A DNA stretch of 49,625 nt, from the NCBI GenBank assembly GCA_030524425.1, contig JAUNGN010000018.1:1-49625 (forward strand), read 5' to 3'. A program made the position numbers and the translations under genes. This DNA is from Clostridia bacterium. Its GTDB lineage: Bacteria > Bacillota > Clostridia > Lachnospirales > CAG-274. This document shows, in pieces, positions 1 to 8,301 of the stretch (position 1 is its first letter; each line of letters opens with the position of its first letter). Below the pieces are notes generated by a model that was not told the origin of the DNA, made no database searches, and saw nothing but the letters and a program-made list of their open reading frames with translations.

Positions 1-1
1 A

Positions 2-52
2 AACTGACCTCCAATCGTTAGATTTTTTAGGTCTAACTTTTGGGGGTCAGTT
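2..52. repeat. Hairpin resembling paired IS3-family ends
   Basis: Positions 2-14 pair with 40-52 (13 bp, one wobble) and 17-22 pair with 32-37, leaving a 9-nt loop. Read on the minus strand from position 54, the sequence begins TGAACTGACCCCC, which from memory resembles terminal inverted repeats of the IS3 family (IS150 group). Both tips point outward with almost nothing between them, so this would be an internally deleted remnant or MITE-like unit. There is no T-run, so an ordinary terminator is less likely. The window edge cuts the left side. Confidence 0.4.
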
Positions 53-156
53 CAGGCTTAATAGGTCTTTTTAAAAGATTTTAAAATAAAATGCTTGACT
101 TTAAACTAAAACAGAGTGATTTATATTACAAGCGAATTATATCATTTTAAAAGTGT

Positions 157-183
157 ATATTTTTCGTAGATTGTTATAATCTG
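157..183 (+). repeat. Left copy of 27-bp inverted repeat flanking the integrase
   Basis: This 27-base stretch is identical to the reverse complement of 1576-1602. Within it and just beyond (165-185) are two arms, CGTAGATT and AATCTGCG, that are inverted with one mismatch around the 5-base spacer GTTAT. That layout is typical of a tyrosine recombinase core site. Together with the right copy it encloses the integrase gene and its terminator. Confidence 0.9.
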
Positions 184-388
184 CGAATTGCACTTTAGAT
201 GCTTTCTTGGTAAAAATTATACTACTAAACATAGTGTTTTGTCAACATTCAACAAATAGCTTTCGTTAATTTTGGCGAAATGCACAAAAAAATATATTAT
301 TTTTGGCTGTTTTGCGAGATGTTCAAAGTGTGATTTTAACAAATATAATTTTTAAGCCGTCAAATTATGGTCACGAGGAGGTGATTAA

Positions 389-1519
389 ATGTCTAAAAGA
401 GGAGAAAACATATACAAAAGAAAAGATGGCAGATGGGAAGGCAGGTATGCTAAAGGATATGTAGGTGGAAAAATCAAGTATGGTTATGTTTACGGAAAAA
501 CATACAAGGCAACAAAAGAAAAGTTATCAAAATATATGGATTTTAACAATAGTCAAAAACCTATTAATACTAAAAACCGCTTTAGCTTTATAGAAATAAG
601 TTCTAAATGGCTTGAAACAGCAAAGCCGCAGTTAAAGCAATCAAGCGTCATAAAGTATTCCAATATTCTTGAAAACTTCTTATATCCAAAATTTGAGGGA
701 ACATCAATAAATTGTATTACCTGCGATGACTTGATTAATTTCAGTACAGAATTGCTTACCACAGGAGGAACTAAAGGCACAGGATTGTCCCCCAAAACTG
801 TATCAACTATAATATCTGTTCTTAAGAGCGTTTTTGCCTATGCTTCAAGATATGAAGGAATAAGTATGCCGGATTTTAACTGCATAAATATTAAGCAAAA
901 CCCAAAGCCTATGAGAATATTGAGCATTGATGAACAGCAGAGGCTTACCCAATATTTATGCGAAAACCAGTTGTTAAGCAACATCGGAATACTTATTTGT
1001 ATGTATACAGGTATGCGTATAGGTGAGGTGTGTGCTTTAAAATGGAAGGATATATTGCTTAGTGAGCAATGCATATTTGTTGAAGGTACAATGCAAAGGC
1101 TTCAATCGGATAACAAAGAGTTTGCTAAAACAGAGGTTATTATTACATCTCCCAAAAGTAACAGTTCCATAAGAACAATACCCATCCCTGATAATTTATA
1201 CGAAATATTAATGAAGTATAAAAGTTCGGATGAAGCCTATTTGTTGACCGGCAGCAATGTAAGATTTTTAGAACCTCGTACACTTCAAAATCATTTCAAA
1301 TCAGCTTTAAAAATTTGTGGCATAAATGACGCAAATTTTCACGCTCTTCGCCATACATTTGCAACAAGATGTATTGAGTTTGGTTTTGATGTAAAAAGTC
1401 TAAGCGAGATATTAGGGCATGCAAGTGTCAATATTACCTTAAATAAATATGTGCATCCATCTATGGAACTAAAGCAAAAGAATATGAATATGATTTCAGA
1501 TTTTTTAGCCGTCAAATAA
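389..1519 (+). CDS. Tyrosine-type site-specific recombinase/integrase
   Basis: The 376-residue protein has the normal length and layout of a phage/conjugative-transposon integrase. It has an N-terminal arm-binding-like region (residues 1-50, Gly/Lys/Tyr-rich), a core-binding SAM-like domain (about 65-165) and a catalytic domain (about 175-370). The full catalytic set is visible: R210 in TGMRIGE, K256, H318 and R321 in HALRH, H344 in LGHA, and nucleophile Y354. The start is preceded by a strong AGGAGGTG at 376-383. A perfect hairpin terminator follows directly. The gene and terminator lie inside a 27-bp inverted repeat, so it may act on its own flanking sites and flip this segment rather than, or as well as, integrate an element. 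No excisionase is recognisable next to it. Confidence 0.93.
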   Translation: MSKRGENIYKRKDGRWEGRYAKGYVGGKIKYGYVYGKTYKATKEKLSKYMDFNNSQKPINTKNRFSFIEISSKWLETAKPQLKQSSVIKYSNILENFLYPKFEGTSINCITCDDLINFSTELLTTGGTKGTGLSPKTVSTIISVLKSVFAYASRYEGISMPDFNCINIKQNPKPMRILSIDEQQRLTQYLCENQLLSNIGILICMYTGMRIGEVCALKWKDILLSEQCIFVEGTMQRLQSDNKEFAKTEVIITSPKSNSSIRTIPIPDNLYEILMKYKSSDEAYLLTGSNVRFLEPRTLQNHFKSALKICGINDANFHALRHTFATRCIEFGFDVKSLSEILGHASVNITLNKYVHPSMELKQKNMNMISDFLAVK

Positions 1520-1525
1520 GCCGTC

Positions 1526-1573
1526 AAAAAAGCTGCTGTTTCCTGTAAATTCAAGGGAAACAGCAGCTTTTTT
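1526..1573 (+). terminator. Intrinsic terminator after the integrase
   Basis: There is a perfect 18-bp stem (1526-1543 with 1556-1573), a 12-nt loop, and a 3' arm ending in six T. It lies 6 bases after the integrase stop codon and just inside the right inverted repeat. The arms carry A and T runs, so it could work in both directions. Confidence 0.9.
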
Positions 1574-1575
1574 CA

Positions 1576-1602
1576 CAGATTATAACAATCTACGAAAAAT
1601 AT
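1576..1602 (-). repeat. Right copy of 27-bp inverted repeat flanking the integrase
   Basis: This is a perfect inverted copy of 157-183. It sits 2 bases beyond the integrase terminator, so the enclosed unit (about 1.4 kb) holds only a 5' leader, the integrase gene and its terminator. Inverted identical sites with palindromic cores are what an inversion substrate would look like. Confidence 0.9.
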
Positions 1603-1755
1603 TACGAACATAGGATTTATTGTATTATTGTACAAAATTGTATGTTTTATGCAGAAATAAACAATATGATTATTTTGTGTAAAATACTACATTACTTATG
1701 GTTTATGATTAAGACATTATAAAATAAAAAATCCAGATGTGGGAGATTGAGAGTT

Positions 1756-2241
1756 ATGGACGATGATAGATTGATTTCAATGTTTGCAGATATGGTAAAG
1801 GGAAGCGAAGAAGGAACTGGTAAATTATTATTAGAGAAAAGCGTTGATAAAAGATACATAATTAATAGATTATTTATATCTATAATTATAGTTTTGATTA
1901 ATATGTTCATATTTAAAATGTCAATGGTGGTATTTGTGATAAGTTTACTTGTTTCTTTTTTTGTACTTTATTGCTGTTGGGAGAATATTTTTTGTTTTTG
2001 GAGTAATAAAACATCAATTAAGGTTTACGAAAATGGAATAGAAGTAAGCACTCACATTGATAGTAAGAAATATAAATCTTATTATGAAATTACGAATGTT
2101 GAAATACATCCTTACCATTGTATAGAAATTAATGCACATTATTATGAGGGCAGTGTATTCTATTTAGAAGATGAAAATGAAGTTTATGACTTAATACTTG
2201 AAAGGATAAGGATTAAAACAGGAAGAGTGAAAGCTAATTAG
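1756..2241 (+). CDS. Small membrane protein, possibly YcxB-like
   Basis: I cannot assign a function. The 161-residue protein has a polar N-terminus, two adjacent hydrophobic segments (about residues 37-55 and 57-80) and a C-terminal cytosolic-looking domain (about 90-161) with alternating strands and a final helix. This architecture is shared with YcxB-type membrane proteins. ATG 1756 was chosen because it has GGGAG at 1741-1745; a TTG at 1747 would be too close. It is isolated: 150 bases separate it from the invertible-looking integrase unit and 144 bases from the RiPP genes. Base composition is very AT-rich, like the rest of the accessory region. Confidence 0.6.
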   Translation: MDDDRLISMFADMVKGSEEGTGKLLLEKSVDKRYIINRLFISIIIVLINMFIFKMSMVVFVISLLVSFFVLYCCWENIFCFWSNKTSIKVYENGIEVSTHIDSKKYKSYYEITNVEIHPYHCIEINAHYYEGSVFYLEDENEVYDLILERIRIKTGRVKAN

Positions 2242-2385
2242 TTGTATCAAGTATAGCAGACGATGTAAAAATAGAATATATTTAATTATTATTACATAAT
2301 AAAATAAATCAAGCTTAGTTGTGTCATTTTAAGTAAAATAGCAATGTGATAGATTTCGCTTTATTTATTCTTTAGGAGGATTGGG

Positions 2386-3561
2386 TTGATTGTACATAGT
2401 TTTGGAATAGAAATAGAAAAAATTATAAAAAATAGAGAACAGAGTTTTATTGATTTAATAGGACTTAATGCTTCGGTTGAAGGAATAAAAGCTAAGATAT
2501 ATTGTTTTGAAAATCATAGGCTATATAATGATAAAATTTCTGACTACTCAAAGAAAATAATTTCAGATTTTGAAGAATTTATTCCTCATTGCAATTCAGA
2601 AATAGTAGAATCTTTCGATGATAATGAATGCTTTGAAATGAGAATAGATATCAGGAATAGTACCCAGCTTGATAAATATCTAAAATATATAAGTAGTTTA
2701 TTTAAGTTTGATGATGATGTGTTTGATGAAATTCACAGATTAGCAAATATGAAATCATCTGTGAATACCAATAATATGATTCCATCACTGTATTTTATGG
2801 GATATAAAAGAGTTAAGGATGATATATTATGCTTTAAAAATTTTTTTCGTGCTGTGAAAGAAAATAACGAGGAAAATAGTGATATTTATGATGATAAGTA
2901 CTATATAGAATATTTGTTGAAATCCGAAATAAAAGAATTATCAGAACTTAGTAGTATATCAGAAAAAATAGTAGCTGCCAAATTGGGAAATATCCATTGT
3001 ATAGGAATTGATTGTTTTGCATCAGGTGGTGTTAAGTATAAGGTATATTTCAAAAACAGTATATTTTCAGTGAACGGAATAAAGCAAATTATAGACAAAT
3101 ATATGGGAGAAAGCTCTAAGTGTCTTTTAGAAAATATTATTTATATTGAAAAGTATATGAGTAGGTTTTCTGAACTTTTTTTAGATTTTTTCTGTATATC
3201 TGTTTCAAAAGAAAATGATATGGCTGTGAACTTATATTATTGCTTTCCAAAGGATACGAAACAAAAGTACTATTCGTTACGTGAAAATTTAGTGGCAAGA
3301 GATATTGGTGGTTTGTATTTTATTATTGATATATGTGACAAGAATTGTTACAAGCTGAAAGAATTATATTCTACCAATGAAATTGGTAAGACTATATTTG
3401 ATATTATGAACAAGTATCAAGTGATTACTGTTGAGAAAATATTAAATGAATTAAAGAAAGTCTTGGTTGATTATGATAGCTCGATGGATAATATGATTAG
3501 AAATGATATAGTGAATTTTTTGCAGTCATTGTTTGAAATCGGTTATTTAAAGAGGTATTAA
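2386..3561 (+). CDS. RiPP maturation partner with C-terminal PqqD/RRE-like domain
   Basis: The 391-residue protein precedes the radical SAM gene by 3 bases, so the two are co-translated. Residues about 298-391 match the pattern of PqqD-type RiPP recognition elements: two short strands (LVARDIGGLYFIID), the YSTNEIGKTIFDIM helix, the VITVEKILNEL helix and a final NDIVNFLQSLFEIGYL helix. RRE domains bind the leader of a precursor peptide and deliver it to the maturase. The first ~295 residues are not recognised; they contain repeated strand-like stretches such as KYKVYFK (about 217-223) and VNLYYCF (about 281-287). The start is TTG at 2386 with AGGAGGA at 2374-2380; no ATG or GTG is better placed. 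The function of the N-terminal domain, enzyme or scaffold, is open. Confidence 0.75.
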   Translation: MIVHSFGIEIEKIIKNREQSFIDLIGLNASVEGIKAKIYCFENHRLYNDKISDYSKKIISDFEEFIPHCNSEIVESFDDNECFEMRIDIRNSTQLDKYLKYISSLFKFDDDVFDEIHRLANMKSSVNTNNMIPSLYFMGYKRVKDDILCFKNFFRAVKENNEENSDIYDDKYYIEYLLKSEIKELSELSSISEKIVAAKLGNIHCIGIDCFASGGVKYKVYFKNSIFSVNGIKQIIDKYMGESSKCLLENIIYIEKYMSRFSELFLDFFCISVSKENDMAVNLYYCFPKDTKQKYYSLRENLVARDIGGLYFIIDICDKNCYKLKELYSTNEIGKTIFDIMNKYQVITVEKILNELKKVLVDYDSSMDNMIRNDIVNFLQSLFEIGYLKRY

Positions 3562-3564
3562 ATT

Positions 3565-4647
3565 ATGAAAGAGAATAGCTTAGGATATGATTCTATTGAA
3601 ACAGCACAAAAAGAGTATTGGAGCAAAAAAAGACATCCTTATGTAGGAGGCATAGAGTTAACTGAAAAATGTAATTTGAATTGCGTACATTGTTATCTGC
3701 AAGGCTTAGATAAAGGCTCGGATATGACAACAGATGAGGTATTAACGGCGATTGATAAGCTCTATGAAGAAGGTGTTTTGTTTTTGTATTTTACAGGGGG
3801 AGAAATCTTATCAAGAAAGGATTTTAAAACGATTTATGTATACGCCAAAAAGAAAGGGTTTATAATTGAACTGCTAACAAATGGAACATTGATTACAGAG
3901 GATATTATCGAAATATTTAATATGTATCCACCTGCTACGGTCAGTATAAGCATGTACGGTAAGGACAATGAAAGCTATGATAAGGTTACTAGAACCAAAG
4001 GTAATTTTGATAAGTTGACCAAGGGAATAAAACTGTTAAAAGATAATGGTATACATTTTGAAATTAAATTTATTGGTGTTAAGGAAAATAAGGGAGACTA
4101 TTTTGCTGTAAAGAAAATTGCTGAAGACTATGGTGCTGTTTTCTCAAGTTCTTTTGAAATGTTTCCGACTTTGAGTGGAGATAATATCACTCTTCAACAT
4201 ATGTTGGAATTGGAGGATATTATTGAAATAGAAAAGAAAGATGAGAAAAGCATATCACTTTGGGCAAATTATAAGAAATTTTCGAACCCATTTAAAGATA
4301 GGTGTGATGTACCATTATTTCTATGTGATATGGCTGTATCGAATTTCCTAATAGACCACGAGGGTTACATAAATCCTTGTCATAAATGTAGATTTAAGGA
4401 ATTTAACATAATGTATAATAGCTTAAGTGACGCTTGGAAATATTATGCGAAATACAGAGAAATGAAGGCTCCGAAAACATTAAAGTGTTTACAGTGTGAT
4501 TATATTATGCTTTGTAATCCGTGTTTAAGAGTAAATTATTTAAATACGGGTTCATATACTGAAGTTCCTGATATTGTGTGCAAATTAACAAAAATGAGAA
4601 TAGGCGAATTTTCTAAGAAATGTTATGACTCATATAGAATTAATTGA
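3565..4647 (+). CDS. Radical SAM/SPASM peptide maturase
   Basis: The 360-residue protein carries the radical SAM cluster motif CxxxCxxC (C36, C40, C43), the SAM-binding GGE (78-80), and a C-terminal Cys-rich SPASM region (C247, C254, C272, C275, C308, C311, C317, C320, C339) for auxiliary Fe-S clusters. This is the architecture of sactipeptide and ranthipeptide maturases, which install thioether or other radical crosslinks in ribosomal peptides. It follows the RRE-domain gene with a 3-base gap and precedes a 43-codon Cys-containing peptide gene, the expected enzyme-substrate pair. The exact crosslink cannot be read from sequence. It needs anaerobic, cytoplasmic chemistry, which fits the inferred host. 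Confidence 0.92.
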   Translation: MKENSLGYDSIETAQKEYWSKKRHPYVGGIELTEKCNLNCVHCYLQGLDKGSDMTTDEVLTAIDKLYEEGVLFLYFTGGEILSRKDFKTIYVYAKKKGFIIELLTNGTLITEDIIEIFNMYPPATVSISMYGKDNESYDKVTRTKGNFDKLTKGIKLLKDNGIHFEIKFIGVKENKGDYFAVKKIAEDYGAVFSSSFEMFPTLSGDNITLQHMLELEDIIEIEKKDEKSISLWANYKKFSNPFKDRCDVPLFLCDMAVSNFLIDHEGYINPCHKCRFKEFNIMYNSLSDAWKYYAKYREMKAPKTLKCLQCDYIMLCNPCLRVNYLNTGSYTEVPDIVCKLTKMRIGEFSKKCYDSYRIN

Positions 4648-4727
4648 TTTGTATTCTTATATTATTGACTCTCTTGGGTGTAATAATATTTGAAATATAT
4701 ATTTATTGAAGAAAGGGGGTATATAAT

Positions 4728-4859
4728 ATGTCATATTCTAAACCAATGGTTGAAAAAATTTCTCTTGAGGTTAAGGGAAATAAGGCAGAAATGTCAGCAG
4801 ACGGGCCATCTAAATGTAGTAGTTCTTGTTGTTTTTATAGAGATGGAGCTACATGGTAG
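4728..4859 (+). CDS. Candidate RiPP precursor peptide (43 aa, Cys-rich core)
   Basis: This short frame begins at ATG 4728 with an excellent GAAAGGGGG at 4711-4719 and ends at TAG 4857-4859. The peptide has a charged, Cys-free leader (residues 1-29, starting MSYSKPMVEK) and a C-terminal part KCSSSCCFYRDGATW with Cys at 30, 34 and 35, aromatics at 36 and 37, and a terminal Trp. A Cys-free leader plus a Cys/aromatic core directly after a SPASM radical SAM gene is the hallmark of sactipeptide or ranthipeptide precursors. Three Cys and a 43-residue length recall the subtilosin A precursor, but there is no sequence similarity beyond that. No ABC exporter or peptidase is encoded nearby. A longer frame at 4690-4899 overlaps it out of phase and has no such features. 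Confidence 0.82.
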   Translation: MSYSKPMVEKISLEVKGNKAEMSADGPSKCSSSCCFYRDGATW

Positions 4860-4973
4860 GTTAACGATGGACAGAAATATAATTAAATTTATACTTTAAT
4901 TTGGACTTTTTTCGATTGTGCTGTATATTTTGCATGTTTTGTCTAAATTTGAAGTGCAGAGAAATTAAAAATT

Positions 4974-5008
4974 AACCTGAGAGGCGAGAAAATCTTGTCT
5001 TTCAGGTT
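4974..5008 (+). promoter_or_regulatory. 16-bp hairpin between RiPP precursor and ATPase gene
   Basis: Positions 4974-4989 pair with 4993-5008 (16 bp including three G-T wobbles) around a 3-nt AAA loop. It stands 115 bases after the precursor stop and just before the ribosome binding site of the next gene (AAGGAAGG near 5015-5023). The tail is TTTAAATT rather than a clean T-run, so it may be a weak terminator, an RNA-processing or stability element, or a control of ATPase translation. Confidence 0.55.
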
Positions 5009-5031
5009 TAAATTAAGGAAGGATACTAAAA

Positions 5032-8000
5032 ATGGCACAGCAAAACAGATATTCAGATTATGAAAATGCTTGGAATAAATCAAATAAGCGTGTTAATAAT
5101 GAATTACAACTTGCTCAAGGATTTAATGTTGCAGACATATATTTAAATCGCACATATTTGGAAAATTTTTCGGCAGCACCAATTGCTCCAGCAAATAGGA
5201 ATATAAGGGATATATCAAAATTGCGCATAATAGAAATATCGAAATTAGTTTATGATGAAAGTGAAAAATTTACAGATAAATTAATGAGTGTTTATTCGGC
5301 ACTCCATGGTTTGAATAGTTCAGTTGCTTTGCTAATATGTAGTGACGGAGAAAAAATAAGATATTATATTGGTGTTAGGTCAGATGCCAACACATCAATA
5401 GCAGGTGATGTACTTGAATCTACATTAAAAGGAAATTTTCCGGGGATAGTTTTTAATTCTTTGGATTTGAAACAGATAAAAATATTAATGAATTCTATTA
5501 AAGAAAACGATATTAAGAGTATGGCCTCTGTGTCAATGGTGCCCTCTGTAAGAAAAAAGGAATTTGAAATAAATGAGTTTGTTCAGGGAATTGAAAAATT
5601 CATAGACACTATGAATGGCAAAAAATTCACTTTAATTTCGTTGGCAACACCATTAAATGCAATGATAACCGAAAAAAGAAAACACGGGTATGAAGAACTG
5701 TGTTCTGCATTAACTCCTCACGCAAAATTATCTGTTACATATGGGGAAAACGAAAGTATGGCAGTTAATGAAAGTTTGTCTACAAGCTTTTCAAAATCAA
5801 TAAATAGAAGTGTAAGTAATTCGAATACAACAAGCACATCAAGATCAAGTGGTACAAATAGCAGTTCAAATAGTAGCAGCAGTTATAGCGGTGGATTTTC
5901 AGATGGTGGTTGGAATTTTGGCTGGGGAGGAAGCAATGGCTATTCCAGTGGTTCGTTTGATTCATATACATCAGGTAATTCATTTACTCAATCTTTTTCT
6001 GATAGTACAGGTTCAAGTTCTAGTGAAGGTATGACAAAAGGGGAAACAAAAACCACCGGAACTACAAAAACAATAACTATGAATTTTGAAAATAAAGGCG
6101 TTGAAATTTTAATTGAACGTGCTCAGGCTCAGCTTGAAAGATTTAAGGCTTGTGAATCATTTGGAATGTGGGAATTTTGCAGTTATTTTTTGTCAAAGGA
6201 TATTCATACAACAGCTTTAGCGGGGAATACATATAAAGCTTTAATGACAGGAAATGAATCTAATATAGAAAGTGCACATTTGAATATTTGGTCATTAAAT
6301 CAAAGTGATTCAATTAACAAGATAATGGATTATATACTTAACTTTGTTCATCCTCAAGCGGAAATGCCATCATTTGAGGGCGGATACGCTAAACAATTAG
6401 TAACACCTACAAATCTTGTCAGTGGTAATGAATTGCCCCTTATAATGGGCTTGCCAAAAAAATCGGTTTCGGGCTTGGCAGTTGTTGAAATGGCTGAATT
6501 TGGTCGTTCTGTTGTATATGAAAATAAATTGCCTAAAAGACGTATAGAGTTTGGAAATATATATCATATGGGTGTGGTTGAAACACCTCGTGTAAAAATG
6601 GATTTAGACTTGTTATCCTCACATTGTTTTATAACAGGATCTTCGGGTTCGGGAAAATCGTATGCGACTTATCAGCTTCTTGAATCGGTTTTGAAAAATG
6701 ATGTGAAAATAATGGTTATAGAACCTGCTAAAGGGGAATACAAACAAATTTTTGGCGGCTTAAAGGGAATAAAAATTTTCACTACTGACCCTAATACATA
6801 TAGACTGTTAAAAATTAATCCTTTTCAGTTTCCTGAGAATATACATTTGTTGTCTCATATTGAGCAGCTCTTGCAGATTTTTAATGCGTCTTGGCCTCTT
6901 TATGCAGCAATGCCTGCTATATTAAAGCAGGCTGTTGTTGATGCATATGTAAAATGTGGTTGGGATGTTCAGAATTCAATTTGGATTAGTGGGATAAGTG
7001 AACATAAGTATCCGGTATTTTTGGATATACTTGAAATTTTACCTAAAATTATAAATACATCTGATTATTCATCTGACTCTAAAGGTGACTATAAAGGTGC
7101 ATTGTTGACTCGTGTTCAATCAATGACAGTAGGTATAAATGGAGTTATTTTTAAAAACAGTGAGGGTATTGATGATTCGATTTTGTTTGACTCAAATGTG
7201 ATTATAGATTTAAGCGAGCTTGGTTCGGATGAAGCTATAGCTCTTATTATGGGTGTTCTTACCATGAAGCTAAATGAATATAGAAAATCACAGCGAAAAA
7301 TAAATAAAAACCTTAAGCTTAATTCTGATTTACAGCATGTTACTGTTTTGGAAGAAGCCCATAATCTTTTAAAACGCACCTCTAAGGAGCAAAATCAAGA
7401 AGGTGCTAATATGGTTGGCAAATCAGTCGAGATGATTAGCAATTCAATAAAGGAAATGAGAACATATGGAGAAGGTTTTATAATAATTGATCAGTCCCCT
7501 ATGGCTGTTGATTCGTCTGCAATTGAAAATACAGCAACAAAAATTATAATGAATACACCCGCAAAAGATGCCTGTGAAGAACTTGGCAGTGCATTATCTT
7601 TGAATGAAAAACAAACAAATGAGTTGTCTCGTTTAAATGTAGGAGTGGCTGCTGTTTATCAAAAAGGTTGGTTATCTCCTGTACTTATGAAAGTTGATAA
7701 ATGGGATGATAGATACGATGCAGAGATAGAGTATACCGATAAAACATCATTAAAAGTGCTAAAAGGAAAGTTAGTCACTGCACTACTTGAGCAGCATCAT
7801 GAAAACAGATTTTCCCCCATGCGCTTAAGATCTGTAATAAGAGCTTCTGAAATAACGGCTGATAAAAGAAAGGAATTTGATGAAATTTTAAATGCGTATA
7901 ATGAAAAAGTATTCTTGCAAAAAAATGTTAAAAGGACTTATTTTGCGGCTCTGTTAATGGAAATAATCGGTTGCGAATATTTGTTTACTGTAATACCAAC

Positions 8001-8286
8001 TGCAGGCATACCAACATACGACGAGTTTATGCTTTATGATAGTAAGTCAAATGAGTTTTCTGAATTAATTAAGGCTTATAAAAAGGGTGTAAATAATTGG
8101 TTTGAAAAATTTTTCGAGGCAATTGACTATTATATAACTCTTGATTCTGATGAACTAAAAACGGAAACAATTTTATATTTGATTTTTAATGCCGGGGCAG
8201 AAGGCATTGTTAAATATAACAGAAAAAATAAATTAGCAATGATATGTAGAATGTTATATAGGATATTTGGTTTATCACTAAATTAA
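5032..8286 (+). CDS. Large HerA/FtsK-superfamily ATPase (DUF87-like) with Ser/Gly-rich insert
   Basis: The 1084-residue protein has an N-terminal domain (1-240) of unknown type, a low-complexity Ser/Gly/Thr/Asn-rich stretch (about 244-345), a connecting region, and a P-loop ATPase core. The Walker A is GSSGSGKS (536-543), followed by a strand with IEPAKGEYK. The Walker B is VTVLEEAH (about 770-777) and a sensor-like strand FIIIDQSP lies at about 818-826. HerA-type ATPases are hexameric motors that pump or unwind DNA or energise translocation; the substrate here is unknown. No partner nuclease (NurA, Sir2) is adjacent, which argues against a simple HerA repair or defence pair. Instead it heads a same-strand run with Hsp70 and J-type genes. 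The start has AAGGAAGG upstream. Confidence 0.85.
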   Translation: MAQQNRYSDYENAWNKSNKRVNNELQLAQGFNVADIYLNRTYLENFSAAPIAPANRNIRDISKLRIIEISKLVYDESEKFTDKLMSVYSALHGLNSSVALLICSDGEKIRYYIGVRSDANTSIAGDVLESTLKGNFPGIVFNSLDLKQIKILMNSIKENDIKSMASVSMVPSVRKKEFEINEFVQGIEKFIDTMNGKKFTLISLATPLNAMITEKRKHGYEELCSALTPHAKLSVTYGENESMAVNESLSTSFSKSINRSVSNSNTTSTSRSSGTNSSSNSSSSYSGGFSDGGWNFGWGGSNGYSSGSFDSYTSGNSFTQSFSDSTGSSSSEGMTKGETKTTGTTKTITMNFENKGVEILIERAQAQLERFKACESFGMWEFCSYFLSKDIHTTALAGNTYKALMTGNESNIESAHLNIWSLNQSDSINKIMDYILNFVHPQAEMPSFEGGYAKQLVTPTNLVSGNELPLIMGLPKKSVSGLAVVEMAEFGRSVVYENKLPKRRIEFGNIYHMGVVETPRVKMDLDLLSSHCFITGSSGSGKSYATYQLLESVLKNDVKIMVIEPAKGEYKQIFGGLKGIKIFTTDPNTYRLLKINPFQFPENIHLLSHIEQLLQIFNASWPLYAAMPAILKQAVVDAYVKCGWDVQNSIWISGISEHKYPVFLDILEILPKIINTSDYSSDSKGDYKGALLTRVQSMTVGINGVIFKNSEGIDDSILFDSNVIIDLSELGSDEAIALIMGVLTMKLNEYRKSQRKINKNLKLNSDLQHVTVLEEAHNLLKRTSKEQNQEGANMVGKSVEMISNSIKEMRTYGEGFIIIDQSPMAVDSSAIENTATKIIMNTPAKDACEELGSALSLNEKQTNELSRLNVGVAAVYQKGWLSPVLMKVDKWDDRYDAEIEYTDKTSLKVLKGKLVTALLEQHHENRFSPMRLRSVIRASEITADKRKEFDEILNAYNEKVFLQKNVKRTYFAALLMEIIGCEYLFTVIPTAGIPTYDEFMLYDSKSNEFSELIKAYKKGVNNWFEKFFEAIDYYITLDSDELKTETILYLIFNAGAEGIVKYNRKNKLAMICRMLYRIFGLSLN

Positions 8287-8301
8287 ATGGAGGATAAGTA
8301 T

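Noticed and set aside
4690..4899. A 69-codon frame covering the RiPP precursor in another phase
   Set aside because: It has no ribosome binding site or recognisable content, while the 43-codon frame has both and fits the neighbouring maturase.
5749..6066. Ser/Gly-rich stretch of the ATPase as a frameshift or assembly artefact
   Set aside because: The frame stays open on both sides, conserved domains continue after it, and low-complexity inserts occur in such proteins.
5032..8286. HerA-Sir2 or HerA-nuclease antiphage pair
   Set aside because: No Sir2, DUF4297 or NurA-like partner lies beside the ATPase; the neighbours are chaperone-like and structural proteins.
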